DNA of 64,000 nt from Ganoderma boninense (lineage: Eukaryota; Basidiomycota; Agaricomycetes; Polyporales; Polyporaceae). The translations under genes and the position numbers were made by a program. The stretch is from assembly GCA_002900995.3 (NCBI GenBank), contig CM035309.1:496001-560000 (forward strand). Reading direction: 5' to 3'. Shown here one piece after another: positions 43,097 to 55,365 of the stretch (positions are counted from its first letter, which is position 1; each line of letters starts with the position of its first letter). The notes under the pieces were generated by a model. It did no database searches. It was not told the origin of the DNA and saw only the letters and a program-made list of their open reading frames with translations.

Positions 43097-44833
43097 ATGA
43101 CACCGGTAGACTCGCCTGATCCTTCACAACATGGGGAACCTCTTCGAATTCCATCTGGACTCGTTTTCGCAGATTCAGACGCGCAAGCACGCGAACGGCT
43201 CGCGGACTTAAATACCGTCGAAAGCACGATTGCTCAGGGACAATCCGAGCTCTCTGTAGCCTGGAATCGCTCGCTGCCAATCAATCAGCTGCCCACGGAG
43301 CTTCTCGTCTCTATATTTGCCCTCGTCGCCGTCGCTATGTCCACTGAGGAACCTTGCCTCGATCGCGACCAGGGCTACCCCAAGTGGACCAAGATCGTCC
43401 AAGTTTGCCGTCACTGGCACAACGTCGCCTACGCCTCGCCAGTGTTGTGGCGCACCATCGTTATGCGATCGACGGGGTACACGCGACACGCCTGGCTCTT
43501 TCTACCCCAGCCACCGTGGACGCCTTCTTTGTGCACTGCGATTCTATTCCACAAGTATTGAACATACAGTTGCTGCGACCCCACGCCCATCGCCTCCGGT
43601 TGCTGTCCTTTCAGGTTCTCAACGCCTCATGGTTGTCCGCCGCATTCTCGCTTCTCCAAGGTGACGCCGGTATGCCGGCCCTAGAGACTCTCGAGTTTCC
43701 TCTGGAAGGGGTTAGCCAGAACCCGCGGGAGGATGACTTCGAGGACGTCCAGTTCACACCAGAGCGATTCCCCCGCCTTCGCTTCCTCACCGTCGCGCTC
43801 ACCACTGTTCCCCTAGACGTCCGGGTGTATGCTCGCCTGCGCAAGCTCTCGCTGACCACCTGCCGGGGCAACTCCTTTTACCCCTTCCTAGACGCGTTGG
43901 CTGCAAGCACGAACCTAGAGAGCCTCGAGCTAATCTCGACCCTCCAACGCATCCAAGGAGACTGGGTGCAAGAGGCCGCCATACCCGAAAAGCTGGCGAA
44001 CCCGATCTCTCTGCGACACCTCAAGTCACTTTCGCTTGCCAACCACCCTCCTATCTATACATCTCAGTTCCTCTCCCATGTCCTCCTCTCGCCCACTGTG
44101 TCGGTTTGCATTATCGGCGACCCCGAAGACGTCGACGAGACGGCCATAACCGAAACCGTCTCCGCCATGCTGCCCCCCAACCCGTCCCTCACCATACCCG
44201 CCCTCGCTCTGGTGACGGACGTGTTCATCAACGCGTCCGACATGGACTCGGAGTGCACTCTCATCGGACACATACAGAGTCGCGTCGGGGCCCCCCCACC
44301 AGCGCCAGCGTCGACGCCGCCTGCGCCGCCCGTCGCATTCCGGATCCACGCCGCTTCCTACTCTCTCTCGCAATTGCAAGTCCTCATCCACAGCGCAGCG
44401 CGCGACCTCCTCACTGTCTTCAGGTCCGCCCCGCTGACCACACTCGCGCTCAAGGGGCCCTGCGGCGCCATCACGGCCGAGACCTGGACCGCGCTGTTCA
44501 GCAGGTTTCCGCTGCTGGAGACGCTGGCCCTGGCCAGCACTGACGGCACCAGCGAGAACGTCTTCGCCGGCCTCATGCATGCGAACACCACCGCGCCCGC
44601 GCCCGTCCCGTGCCCAGGCCTCCGGTGTATCAGGTTTGCGGGGGAGTTCGGAGAGGGAGCGCTCGATGTGACGCTGCGGTGCCTCGAAGACCGGGCGGAG
44701 AAGGGCCATCGGCTGGAGGAGCTCACGCTGAGGCTTCGGTCTTACGAGCGCTAGGGAGACGATGTGCTCTTTGATGCGAAGTACGTCCCGCAGGTGCGAG
44801 AGTTGGTCGCGGATGCTCGCTGTTCGTGCGCGT
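43097..44833 (+). pseudogene. F-box protein C2 with frameshift and premature stop
   Basis: Paralog of the gene at 40835. The N-terminal frame (43097 to about 43491) holds LPINQLPTELLVSIFALVAVAM and VCRHWHNVAYASPVLWRTIVM. At about 43491 one base is missing relative to copy C1 (GCCTGGCTC against GCCTTGGCTC), and homology continues in the next frame (LALSTPATVDAFFVH … YARLRKLSLTTCRGN … LESLELISTLQRIQGDWVQ). A TAG at 44752-44754 stands where C1 has a Glu codon, yet conserved sequence goes on behind it (YVPQVRELVADARCSCAC against YLPQLEELVTERCMCVC). Two separate lesions make a sequencing error less likely than true inactivation. The N-terminal fragment with an intact F-box could still be translated. 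Confidence 0.75.
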
Positions 44834-45189
44834 GTGTGAGTCGGCTTTCCTTCTCTTGTATTGGGTTTCGTTCTGTGATCGAACATGAACTGGTTCTTGC
44901 CACCCAGGTTGACTGAAGGCTCAACGCGAGAAACGACAATTGGTTGCGCTTAGGACGTGTACGGGCGCAACGGCCCTGGTATACCGTTCCGTACGATGTA
45001 CCATTCCATAAGGTGACGTAGACTATCGTCGAAGTACAGCATGACGGCACTGTTTTTACGTCCCAAAGGTCCGCAGATCCGGCCGGGAACGCTGGCGGTC
45101 TCTTCTGGCAACGAATAGTACAGCGCGTTGATCCCCTATACATGCGTATCGGATTGTGACTTTGAAGTACGAGGGGTTAGACGATCAAG

Positions 45190-48166
45190 GCGACGACGAA
45201 TATGACAACAGCGGGCTCGGGCGAGAGAACTGCCCATATGTAGCCATACATGAGTGATATTTTCCAGGCGATCGTCCAGATGATAGATAGACAGTGAAGG
45301 CGATAACACACCTTACGCGATGCTTCTCAGCGATCCAAAGCAACGTAAAAGGCCCAACAAGGAGGGTGACTGCGACGCGCGACGAGCCGGAATGGGATAG
45401 AGAGGTCATATGGACGGCAGCACCTGCGGGGTGCGTGACGAGAACCACCGGACACGCGCCTCCGCATCGGCTCGTGAAAGTGTGGTTGGGGCTTGTAAGG
45501 ACCGGTCGGGGCGCCGTATCACCCGACGGGGGATGTCGATGAAGGGACACATTCGCACTTCTGGGCCCACTGCGCGATCGAGGACGCTGCTTGTCGAGAT
45601 GGCAAGCCTGGTCGATTCCCCTTGATCCTGAGCGCGTCCACTGCTTGGGGAGTGAGCGCAGCTGCACCCGGCCCAATATCCGAGGGCAGAAGCCCCGTCG
45701 CGAGAGTCATGTGTCCACTGGAGATATCTGTGAGAGCATCTTGGGCTGCGCTCGCACGGCCTCCTGACGCGTCTGTGTCCTTCGCGTGTCAGAAAGGCGG
45801 ATAAATGGGAGAGCAAGAATAACTTACACGCCAGCACACACGTTTCCCGAGGGCGTTTGGGTGCTGACGGCGATCGTTGTGTCAGGCTTCCATAGAGAGG
45901 TGCTTCGAAGCCTTGTTTGGCTTGTGGATCGAGATCCGGTGTGTGGTTAGTGGTGGACGTCGCAGAAACCATAAGGCGAAACCGCATTGTGATATTGATT
46001 GATGAGCCAGGATATCAGAGGACATCTATGAGAAACGAAAGTTGAGTGAATTAAGTCCACAAGCGGCAGGGAACTGAAGCTTGGTGATGGCGTGACGTGT
46101 TCGCAAACGGTAGTGAGAGAGCGCATATGGTTAGCAACCCTCAAGTACCTGAAACGGACCATCAATCCTATCGAGGTCCAGAAAGACTCCTGCACGGCTC
46201 GTAAAATGCAGGAGTATACCAACGCGGCTGGCGGAAGCCGAGATGGTCACCGATAATGATGGAAGACTGTACTCGCCAGCAGAAATAAATACACTATAGA
46301 CCTTAAATATAGTGATAAGGTACAGAGCATAAGGGAAGGACTCACGTCCTGCCAGCTCTACACCTGTGACGCTGGATCTGGACAACCAATGGACCAGTCC
46401 ACACAACACCCCAGGGTCCTCTCAGTCGGTTGATGCTGGTGAAAGACAGTAGGAGTAAGGGCATGGGCAACCGATGGACCCCCGCTGGCACCAGATTGGA
46501 CACGTCGTGGACGAAAGGGACCATGCCTGGAAGCATGCCGTGAAGGTGCGATGCCTGTCGATGAAATGCACCAGGTTACAACGCAGGTGGAAGCCTCGGG
46601 GAGAGGGCTTGGAGGACGAGAGGAGACTGCGCGAAACACAGGGAAGCGGCTGTTGGACGGCAGGAGATCGGAGCGGACGTGAGTGCAGGGCCAGAGACGG
46701 ATACCCGGTGCAGTCTCTACAAAATAGGCAGACAATCAGTCAGAGCTCTAACAAATTTTTCAGAAATAGGAATCACCATTGGCCGATAGAGATATAGAGA
46801 GAAACACTTGGAAGTGCCTATCAAGGCGTTGACGGGAAGGCAGCATTGCGGGACTTCAAACACAGCATACAACAACGACATGCATTTCCTGGCATAATAG
46901 CGTAACAATCACGCCTCGAGCGAAATAGCGCACCTTCTACCGACAGCCGGCTGCAGCCAGAGGGCGTCGAAGCCACCTCCCGATATGGTCCCTTCCGATC
47001 CCCACAGCCCTCCGAAGCATCCAAACGAGAACTAGAACGTAGGAGAACTCGCGGCCGGGGGCGGTATGCTAATTCTCCAGGCTCTGTTGTCGTGTTTTCC
47101 GTGTGTCCATGGCCGTCTACAGCGAGAGAACGGGGGCCTCTCAGGAACCTGAGAAAAGGGGAGACAGTTCGTGCGGGACGCACCGATTGTCCTGCGGGAG
47201 GTATGTAATAGATCACCGCACCGTCTCCAGGCTTGAGGCCTCTCCTTACGTGTCGAGCGCAGGATACATTTCAGTGCACATGGGTGAGCATAAGAAAGAC
47301 AAAGCAGGGAGATTATCGGTACTGTTGCAAGAAGCACAAGGCGATGAACGAAGACAGATCGACACGAGTGCAAGCTGGTGATTTGGGGGAGGAAGACGGC
47401 GGCGAGAGCAAGGTCCAAGGGGAACGGGCGAGGCTTGATCGCGACGACAGAACATGCCATAAACGGCGTCGGAAACCGCCGAGTAAATGATCCCGCCGAC
47501 TGCCGTTTGGAGCGACGGTAATCCCGCTCTCCAGACGACGTCGTTGTACCGACCATCCCCCCAATCCAGGCATCCGCGGAATGCTCGTATCATGCTCGGC
47601 ATCTGGAACAACACCCAACTCATACTCCCTGCAGCGATATACAAGCGATAAGCACAATCTCGGTCCATTTCCAGGACGTTCTCCGTCGCGAGTGCGGTCA
47701 TGAAAGCACGGTCGGGCTGCAAGTACCGACTCACCCGAAATATGTGATATCCGATTTAATTCCCAAGCGTTGGCTATATTCTCAATGTTCATCTCCTTCA
47801 CAGTTCGGCACCGTTTAGGCGCGACGCGTGCTCGCCAGCAGGTGGCAGTCGTCACCAAGGGTCCTCCAATGACGCTTGCCTCCTCACTCCGGATATCCGG
47901 ATACAACCCCTCACCCAAACAGCGCATCAGTCTCCTCTGCACTGCAGAAAGAAAATGGCTGTATGCTATGCGTGCATGCACAGATTGCTTTGTGGAACTG
48001 TGCTGTCGCTTGATCGTCGTGCCTCGCAGTTTCTAGTGCGTCTCTCATCATGCATGTCATCCACGAGGCTTCCCGCGGAGGGTCGCATTTCTTCTTTTGT
48101 CCGCTGCCACTCGTAATCTTCACTATTCCAGTAAGTACAGGATGGGAGATCCGGCTTCTCCCACAC
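45190..48166 (-). pseudogene. Decayed gene resembling a multi-pass membrane protein
   Basis: Protein-like segments follow each other on the minus strand but keep changing frame without plausible introns: YWNSEDYEWQRTKEEMRPSAGSLVDDMHDE (about 48135-48045), RDALETARHDDQATAQFHKAI, EEASVIGGPLVTTATCWRAR…MNIENIANAWELNRISHI (about 47900-47750), then in the next frame RYLQPDRAFM…YIAAGSMSWVLFQMPSMIRAF…VWRAGLPSLQTAVGGIIYSAVSDAVYGMFCRRD (to about 47440), then LALAAVFLPQITSL…LLATVPIISLLCLSY. Further down are DALTDISSGHMTLATGLLPSDIGPG (about 45760) and VAVTLLVGPFTLLWIAEKHR (about 45330). The hydrophobic runs suggest a membrane protein. I cannot name the family, and the outer limits are approximate. Confidence 0.4.
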
Positions 48167-48333
48167 GCGCCGCCGCGCGTCGCATTACTCGATTCTCTTA
48201 TAACCGAGCGGGCGCAATCGAGGCCTCTCCCTAGCCGATCCTGTCCGCTACTTTCCTCGCTATTTACTCCCCCATTTTTCCTCCCTCCACACTGTAGCTC
48301 TTATTGTCTGTACCTATACCCCCCGCTTGCACT

Positions 48334-50577
48334 ATGCCCGCGCCAGCGATAGACGTGAACAAGCACCTTGAGACGCTAGGTCTCAATCCCGAGGACCTCA
48401 ATGGGGACGCCGTTAGGGTGGCCTACAAGAAACTCGTGAGTTGCTTGCGCTATGAAAGTCCATTCGTAGTGACATCTTTTGCAGGCTCTTCAGTGGCATC
48501 CGGATCGCGGTAATGCTGATCCAGAGGAGGCAAAGGAGAAGTTTATTGAGGTGCGTCGTCATTGTTTTGGCCAGCGCAGCACTGTTCAAGGCCGACACCG
48601 TCGCGACCGTTCAGATCAACGACGCCTACAAGGCTCTTGTAGAAGAATGTAAAAAGCGCAACAAGCACAGAAAGCCAAGGAAAGAAGAGGACAGCACATC
48701 CAGTCGGCGGCCGTTCTGGGCGAGCTCGACCCCAAGCGCGGCGTCGTCGTCATCGTCAGCGTCGTCCAGCTCGTCATCCAGCGCGTCCTCGTCACGAGCT
48801 TCCAGTACAACTGACGCCTCCGCGAAGAAGTCGGAGAACCCGTCCGCGAAGCCGAAGGAGGCACATTCCGCGAAGGCTGCGGAAGCACGCCCTACCCACT
48901 CGTCCGGACCATCATCCGCGAAACCTACGCACACCCCGACGACCCATGCGAAACCTTCTGATAACCATGCCGACAAACGCGCGGATGCACATACGCACAA
49001 GCACGAAGCACGATCGAGCACTAAACCGCGTCGGTCTGGTACCCGCGACTCGTCACACTCCTCTCCCAAGCCAGAACGTTCCCATACTAAATCCTCCCGC
49101 GCACCTTCTGCTGCTGCGCCCAAGTCGTCTCGACCGTTCAAGACATCTCATCTGCACGATAGCGACTCCGATTCATCTGAAGAAGAAAGGTGCACATCTC
49201 CGCTCCCTCTATATCTCTAACTGCGCGAGTTCCCGGCTCACACGGATCTACCCCGCACGCATGATAGCTCTCTTCACGAACACAAGCACCGGCCCTCGCA
49301 CCGAGCAAAGGGAAAGAAGCCCTCGCTCGGAGAGGACGACTACGAGTTCATCGACCTCGGAGCGCCGCTCAAGCCCATCCTCTCCGCCATGCCACTCTCG
49401 AGCGCGAGCTCCGTGAAGGACAAAGACAAGGACAAAGACTGGATCTTCTCGCTCCCGCTCACGCTCGAGGACCTCTGCTTCGGCACGACGCACCGCTACC
49501 GCATCACGCGCACCCTCCGCTCCCCGCCCTCCTGCTCTTCCTCCTCCCCCAGCTCCGACGCGAGCGCCCGCAAGCCGAAGGAGACGCAGACGCTGCAGAT
49601 CGACGTCAAGGTCGCGCCCGGCTGGCGCGCGGGGACGCGCATCCGCGTGCCCGCGGCGGGGAACCAGCGGCCGGACGGCACCTTCCAGGACATCGTGTTC
49701 GTCGTCGCGGAGAGCCCGCACGCGCGCTTCGTGCGCGACGGCGACCACCTCGTCCTCCCCGTGCGCGTGCCCTGGGTCGACGCGCGCGAGCGGGCGCGGC
49801 CGTACCCCCCGTGCCCGTGTGCGTGCGAGCGTGACGACGACGATGATGACGACGACAGTGTCCTGGGGGTTGGCGGTGGGGACGGACCAGGCGGTCACAG
49901 GCGGTTCGGTCTTGGGGACTTGGGGCGGGGCGCAAGGCACCGAGGTCACGCGTATGGCCACGAGGAGGGGGAGGACGAGGTGTACGTGATGGGGCTGGAC
50001 GGGGAGGAGTACACGCTGCCGATCCCCCGGACGCTCGTCGAGGCCGCGGACGGGACGCGGATCTTCGGGGCGGGGATGCCTGTGCGCAAGGGCGGGAAGG
50101 TCGTCGGAAGGGCGACCTCGTCATCCGGTGAGTGCTGCTCTCCGACCCCGTTTCTGTCTCCGTCTGCGTCCGCGTCTCTGTGTGTGTTACTCTCCGCTCC
50201 GCTGCGCGCGCCGACTGCGGGTTCGCTTCTCTTCTCTTCTGCCCCCCCCCCCGTGCATTTTTGGCTCGCCTTCGCCTTCTTCTTCTCTTCGCGACGGCGT
50301 CTCTGTCTCGAGCTTGTTGTGCCGCTCTACTTCCCTCCCTCTCCACCGGCGCGCTCTGCCTCGCGTGCGGGGGTGCGTTTGCATTTACATTTACGTTGCA
50401 TGTTGGCGTCGTCGGCTGGGACCTAGGACCTGGAACCCCGTCTGTTCGCGAGCGTTTAGCTGACACGACCCCCTCGTGCCATACAGGTGGGAGTTCGTCT
50501 TCCCGGAGTCCGACAAGATGCAGCGGTCACGATGGCAGACCCTCAAGGACGCGATGCATCTCCGCTTCCAAGTATAA
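48334..50577 (+). CDS. Type II J-protein (DnaJ/Hsp40) with probable one-base indel
   Basis: Five exons: 48334-48435, 48485-48550, 48615-49189, 49268-50127 and 50487-50577. The J domain is at residues about 7-70: DVNKHLETLGLNPEDLNGDAVRVAYKKLALQWHPDRG with the HPD motif that stimulates Hsp70 ATPase, then INDAYKALVEE. A long Ser/Ala/Lys/His-rich linker follows, and then the C-terminal client-binding beta domains (WIFSLPLTLEDLCFGTTHRYRITR, VKVAPGWRAGTRIRVPAAGNQRPDG, QDIVFVVAESPHARFVRDGDHLV, YTLPIPRTLVEAADGTRIFGAGMPVRKGGK). No zinc-finger module is seen, so it is type II. In the last part of exon 4 the frame must shift at GGG 50110-50112 to reach the expected GDLVIR and the final exon WEFVFPES; one G appears to be missing. 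Without it the frame runs on to 50426 in nonsense sequence. An acidic DDDDDDDD insert interrupts the C-terminal domain. Confidence 0.8.
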
Positions 50578-53500
50578 CGTTCGAGTCCCTACGGCAGTGC
50601 CCCGCCCCCGCCCCCCACCCCAGACCATGCCATCTGCGTACCGTGTGCGGGGTTCTGGCTGGCATCGTGGCGCGGCTGCAGGCACGGACCCCCCTGGCTG
50701 GTTCTGCATCAAGGCTTAGGCTTCGGGGTCGACACGTTGCGCGGCGCGATGCGATGTGGGCGTGGGCAATCCGGGCCCTGTCGATTTCGCCCCCAGCGAC
50801 CGCCTCCGACGAGCCGCGCCTCGAACGCGATCTTGAACTCGGACTCAAATTCGGACTGGACTCAACAAAAACGAAAAAAGGACGATGTGTATACGTGCAT
50901 ATGCGGGTAACTTATGATCATCTGACATCCCGATACAGTGGCTTGACGAACATGCCGTATGCCGTGTCTCCTCCCCTTTCCCCTCCCCCACGTTTCACCT
51001 TCCAATGATACCGCACACACATCTGCGGCCTGACGTCCTTCTCTTGATATCATAATATGTCTATCACATTTGGGGCTCTTCTTGGGACTAACAGTCGTGT
51101 TTCCTCGTTATCGTCATCATCTCTCGTTTCTTTCTCATTCGTCCCATCTCTCACCACACACCACACACCACTCGCCTTCATCTTCATCTTCGTCCTCATC
51201 TCCATCTCCATCACCGGACGGACCATATCTTCCCTGCGGGTAGTATGAACAGATCGATTACGGATTTCTACTTACAACTTACCCATGGACCCGTATGCGG
51301 TGCCTGCCTCGCTACCAGTCCAAGTCCTGTACTATATGCGCACCCGTGCCCCTACCCCTTCCTTTCCTTCTACTTACCGCTCTCTCCGCCTCGCGCTCCA
51401 CCCCACCACCTTCTCGAGCTCGACGCTATGTAAATTACGCTTAAAGGCTGTGTACTATAGTTCAATGCAACCGTCCGTGTGGACGCCGGACGTAGGTCCG
51501 GTCGATATACTCCTGGGCCTATTGTCGCCGACATCTAACATCTACGGACGTCCTAGCCCCACCACCGATACCACCCATGATATAGATATAGAGATCGATT
51601 GCGGTGTGGTGTGTGGGCAGGGGCACGAGAAGCGCGTGTTCTAAACCACAATATTCTAGCGGAGAACCCGGACATTGAGGCAAGTAAGGATCGATAGGTA
51701 CAGTAGATATATCTGTATCGCAAAGGCTCCGGGTCTATGATAGCAACGATATCCAACAGGTCACCAGGTCCAGGACCCTAGCCTGGTGTAGATCTCTCGT
51801 TCAATCAGAAAACAGGAAACAGGAAACAGGACGCATGGCGGGGTGCTTGCGTCCTTACCAGCAAACCTTGTTGAGCTGCCGAAGACTGCTGCGCCGAAGA
51901 TGGGACCACATCCACATTCAGATCGATAGACGTAAACCAACCGGCACACGAAGAACACGTACAGGCACAGGTCGGCGAACACGATGTCGAGCATTGCCCC
52001 ACGGAGCTTCAGCTTCTGGTTCTTTAGATGCATACGCACACAGAGAACGGTCCCCCTCCCTTGGGTATGTAGTTGGCAAAATGCGAAGCAGACGTATACC
52101 GGCGTGCGTGTGAACGCATGTTGGCCACAAAGCTGCTCGGTGAAATCTCGATCACCCCGGAGCAAGGGTGTCAGTGGTCATAGTCAAAGTGCCGATTTAG
52201 ACGAGGAGGACTTAGCAGCCCCGTCTAAGTCAGCGATCTGTCCAACACGGCATAGAACAAACATACTGAGCGGCACGGAGTACGTGATATGCCTACAGCT
52301 GCCGCCAAGGGGATCGGCAGGGATCACGCTGGTAGTCGAGTTATTGTCTCATCGCAGCAGGGTGCGCACTGAGGCGTGATGGGCCTAGCCTGCTACGACG
52401 AGCATCCTGGGCCCGGAAGCAGTTATCGCACTGTGATACGTAAGTACGCAGCGCCGCCGATGCCTCGCGCCCTTCCACCCATTCGGGCGCAATGGGTCGT
52501 TACCGAGTTCGCACTACTGGTACTGTACTTACTGCTCGTTGTGGCCCGCGCATCCTGACTACAGATCATCCAAATTAGCTCGGGCCGTGGCCGTGGCCAC
52601 AGTCGGTCGCGATCAGATTGCCAACATACCTACGTTACTCACAGGGTAGAAGATACAGGTCCCAGACGGGCAGAGACGACTGTTACTCACTCCTCACGCC
52701 CGCTGCGGCTGGCAGTACTAGTGGGATATCAGCGGCCGGCGCGCGAGAGGCGCGAGAGAGAGTCCGGGACGCTTGGAAGCCTCAGTCCCGGAGGTTCAGT
52801 TGGTGGGCAAACTCCCCCGCCGACATTGTCCAGTTGTTCCGAGGCCGCACGAGATTGCAGGGCGCACTGGCAGGAGACATCGGAAAGTGGATGGGCGCGA
52901 CAACTTGCCGCCTCTAGGCTCCTGACAAACGACCGGCTCTTCTTCCGAGTAAAACTTCACGTCCTAGCGCGACTTTGGCAGACACCTGTGGAAAAGAGGT
53001 GAACCTGGTCATCCTTAGGCTGATTGGTCGCGATGGAAGCTGAGCGCTCCACTCGCAAAGTTAGCAAAAACCTTTCCGAGTCGAAGTCGTTCGACCCTAG
53101 TCAGGGAGCTAGAGACCGCCACGAGCTCTCGCGCGCAAGGCTGGCGCAGTCCGCCGCAGCTGTGCTATCAAATTTTCAGCTCAGAACGGGGAGGAAGGCT
53201 GCAAAGAAGAGAACGGAGGCACTCACGGTGGCGCCCGGTGGGGATGATGGGCGGCAACGATCAGCGTGGGCGTTGAATGGGAAGCGTCGAGAGCCGCGCG
53301 GGCTCTGAGTGGGCTGCGCTCGGAGCGAAATGAAAAGCAGCCGTGCGCGAGCGGTCGGGCGCGGTGAGATGCCCGTGCCCGCGATGCTGCACGCCGGTGC
53401 ACGTGAGCGCGATAGGAAGCTGGCTGGGCGGGCGGGGCGAGTCTCTTGACTTTGTTCGAATTCGCGCTTGGAATGCTACCGTCTGTTGTGCATTCGCGGG

Positions 53501-55365
53501 CGGTGGCAGAACCTTGGATTGAGTTCGCGAACAGAACGCACCATTCTTCTTCCTTTGTCCCGTTGGCACGCCGCATACACACAGCTCATCCCATTGCCCG
53601 ATCCTCGACCTTCCGCAACCGCCAAGTCGAGCGTGATGACTACGTGAGTCGGTAGCGAGTGTCGCCAGAGAGAAGCGTAGAAAGCATGAGGGTGGTGCCC
53701 GGACCGAGCTACGCAGACAAGGTGCTGGCGGCGGGCGCAACTGAACTTGGACGAGCGGAGCTTGGAGCAAGAAGGGTGTACGAGATTAGGCAGATGGGCG
53801 GGCAGCGCGCAAAAGCCAGGGCGGCGAGGCTAAGCAGATCATCCCAGATTGAGCGCGCTGTCTCGTCGCATAAGAATCCGAGCAGACACGCGCGGGTCGA
53901 CGATCGGACCTTCTTCACCTCTCCATGAGCGCAGGAGCAGCAGGAGACTGCGGGGGGTTGCAGGACGCGACGGCAGCGGGGACGAGGAGGAGGGGAGGAG
54001 AGGAGGAGAGAGCGAGAAGGAGAGAGCGAAAAAGAGGTGAACGTCAATGTCGCGCCCCGGCTGACGGCAATCCTACTCAATCACCGATAGCCGGCCCATC
54101 CGAGAGCCCCTTCGATTGGCCCCCATCCTTCTCCGACCCTCGGTAAATACCCTCCCTCTCCTCCGTCCTCTTCCTCTCCTTCCCCTTCCTCCCTCGATCC
54201 AGCCCGTACCCATCCTCCACTCGTCCTCTCCTCTCTGCTTCACTCTGAACGACTCGCCTGGCATCTAACCACCATCGTGCCCGCCTCTAGGTGACCCCCA
54301 CATCGTCCTTGTCGCGATTCCCCACACATTGGCCTTCGGATGCAATGATTCTGAACCACTCCAATACTGAACGTCCTCGTCTAACTGCGGTCCAACCTGT
54401 TATGACGTCCCCGTGATCCTTTTCCCCCCTTTCCCCATTCGCTGTCCCTCCCTCCATCCTCCTCTTGCCCCCTTCGCTCGACGGCGCCGCCCCTGGTCTC
54501 GTCGCGCAGGCACAGTTTTCCCGCCCGCCACGCTGCACATGTGGTCTCCATGTCTCCCGCCCAACGTCACGCGCAAGCGCGCGCGCCGGGACTGCGCATC
54601 AGCCGCCCTCGCCCTCGGCTAGCCTAAAGCTGATCCGTGCCCCATATCCGGACACCGACCCCCGCTCCGGTGGCTGAAGCCTTGTTTCATTCCCCTCACC
54701 CCGTGCAGTGAACATAGCGGTCTCCCCCGCATGCATGTTGCCGCTGCATATAAATATATGCGCTCGAGGTGAGCATGCTGGTCCCTTTCAACCTCCTGAC
54801 TTGCGTAGCACGCTGACGCGTCCCTACCACATCTGCCTCAGACTTTATGCAACTTCCCCAAGCTTCTTTCCCACACACTTCACCCATTTTTCGACGGACC
54901 CCACAATGTCACTCAAGGCGATTCACGAGGCACAGACTGGAGATATAATTCGGGAGGAGGGAAATGATACAAAGGCATGTAAAGATCCTAACTTAAGATA
55001 CCTAACATTAACGAAAACAACAGAGCGCGAACTGAGCGAGCAATACATGATCCAGGGCTGGCATATATACATCTTCCGGGGGGGGGAGGGGGAGCAATGA
55101 GTAATGGTGTCGGGCGAGTTGCCCATGCGGGTATACTACGCATATAGGAGGAGGCTGGGGCGAGGGTGGGAATGGGAGTGGACGGAGGGGAAAATTAGGG
55201 AAGCAGTCTAAAGGTACGTCGTTTTCGTCGAGGGGCGCGTCATAATGACATAGCGGCTGTCCCGCTGCGCAGGATCCGGATAGAGAGATGGCGGGAGAGT
55301 ATGGAGAGGGAGCAGGACGGGGGAGGGAGGGGATGTTGAAGAAACCACAGACGAGGGCCGGCGGA
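50578..55365. other. Long gene-poor stretch
   Basis: Nearly 4.8 kb without a gene I can support. The open frames are short or compositionally biased. Features noted: a T/C-rich stretch near 51060-51230, a short tandem AGGAAAC repeat near 51807-51830, a TATAAATATA near 54747, and CTC-rich tracts at 54130-54250. The frame at 54906-55100 (starts MSLKAIHEAQTGD) has no motif. The right end contains the 3' flank of the transcription factor. Confidence 0.45.

Noticed and set aside
54906..55100. Short ORF beginning MSLKAIHEAQTGD
   Set aside because: No splice partner or motif, and it lies close to the 3' end of the opposite gene.
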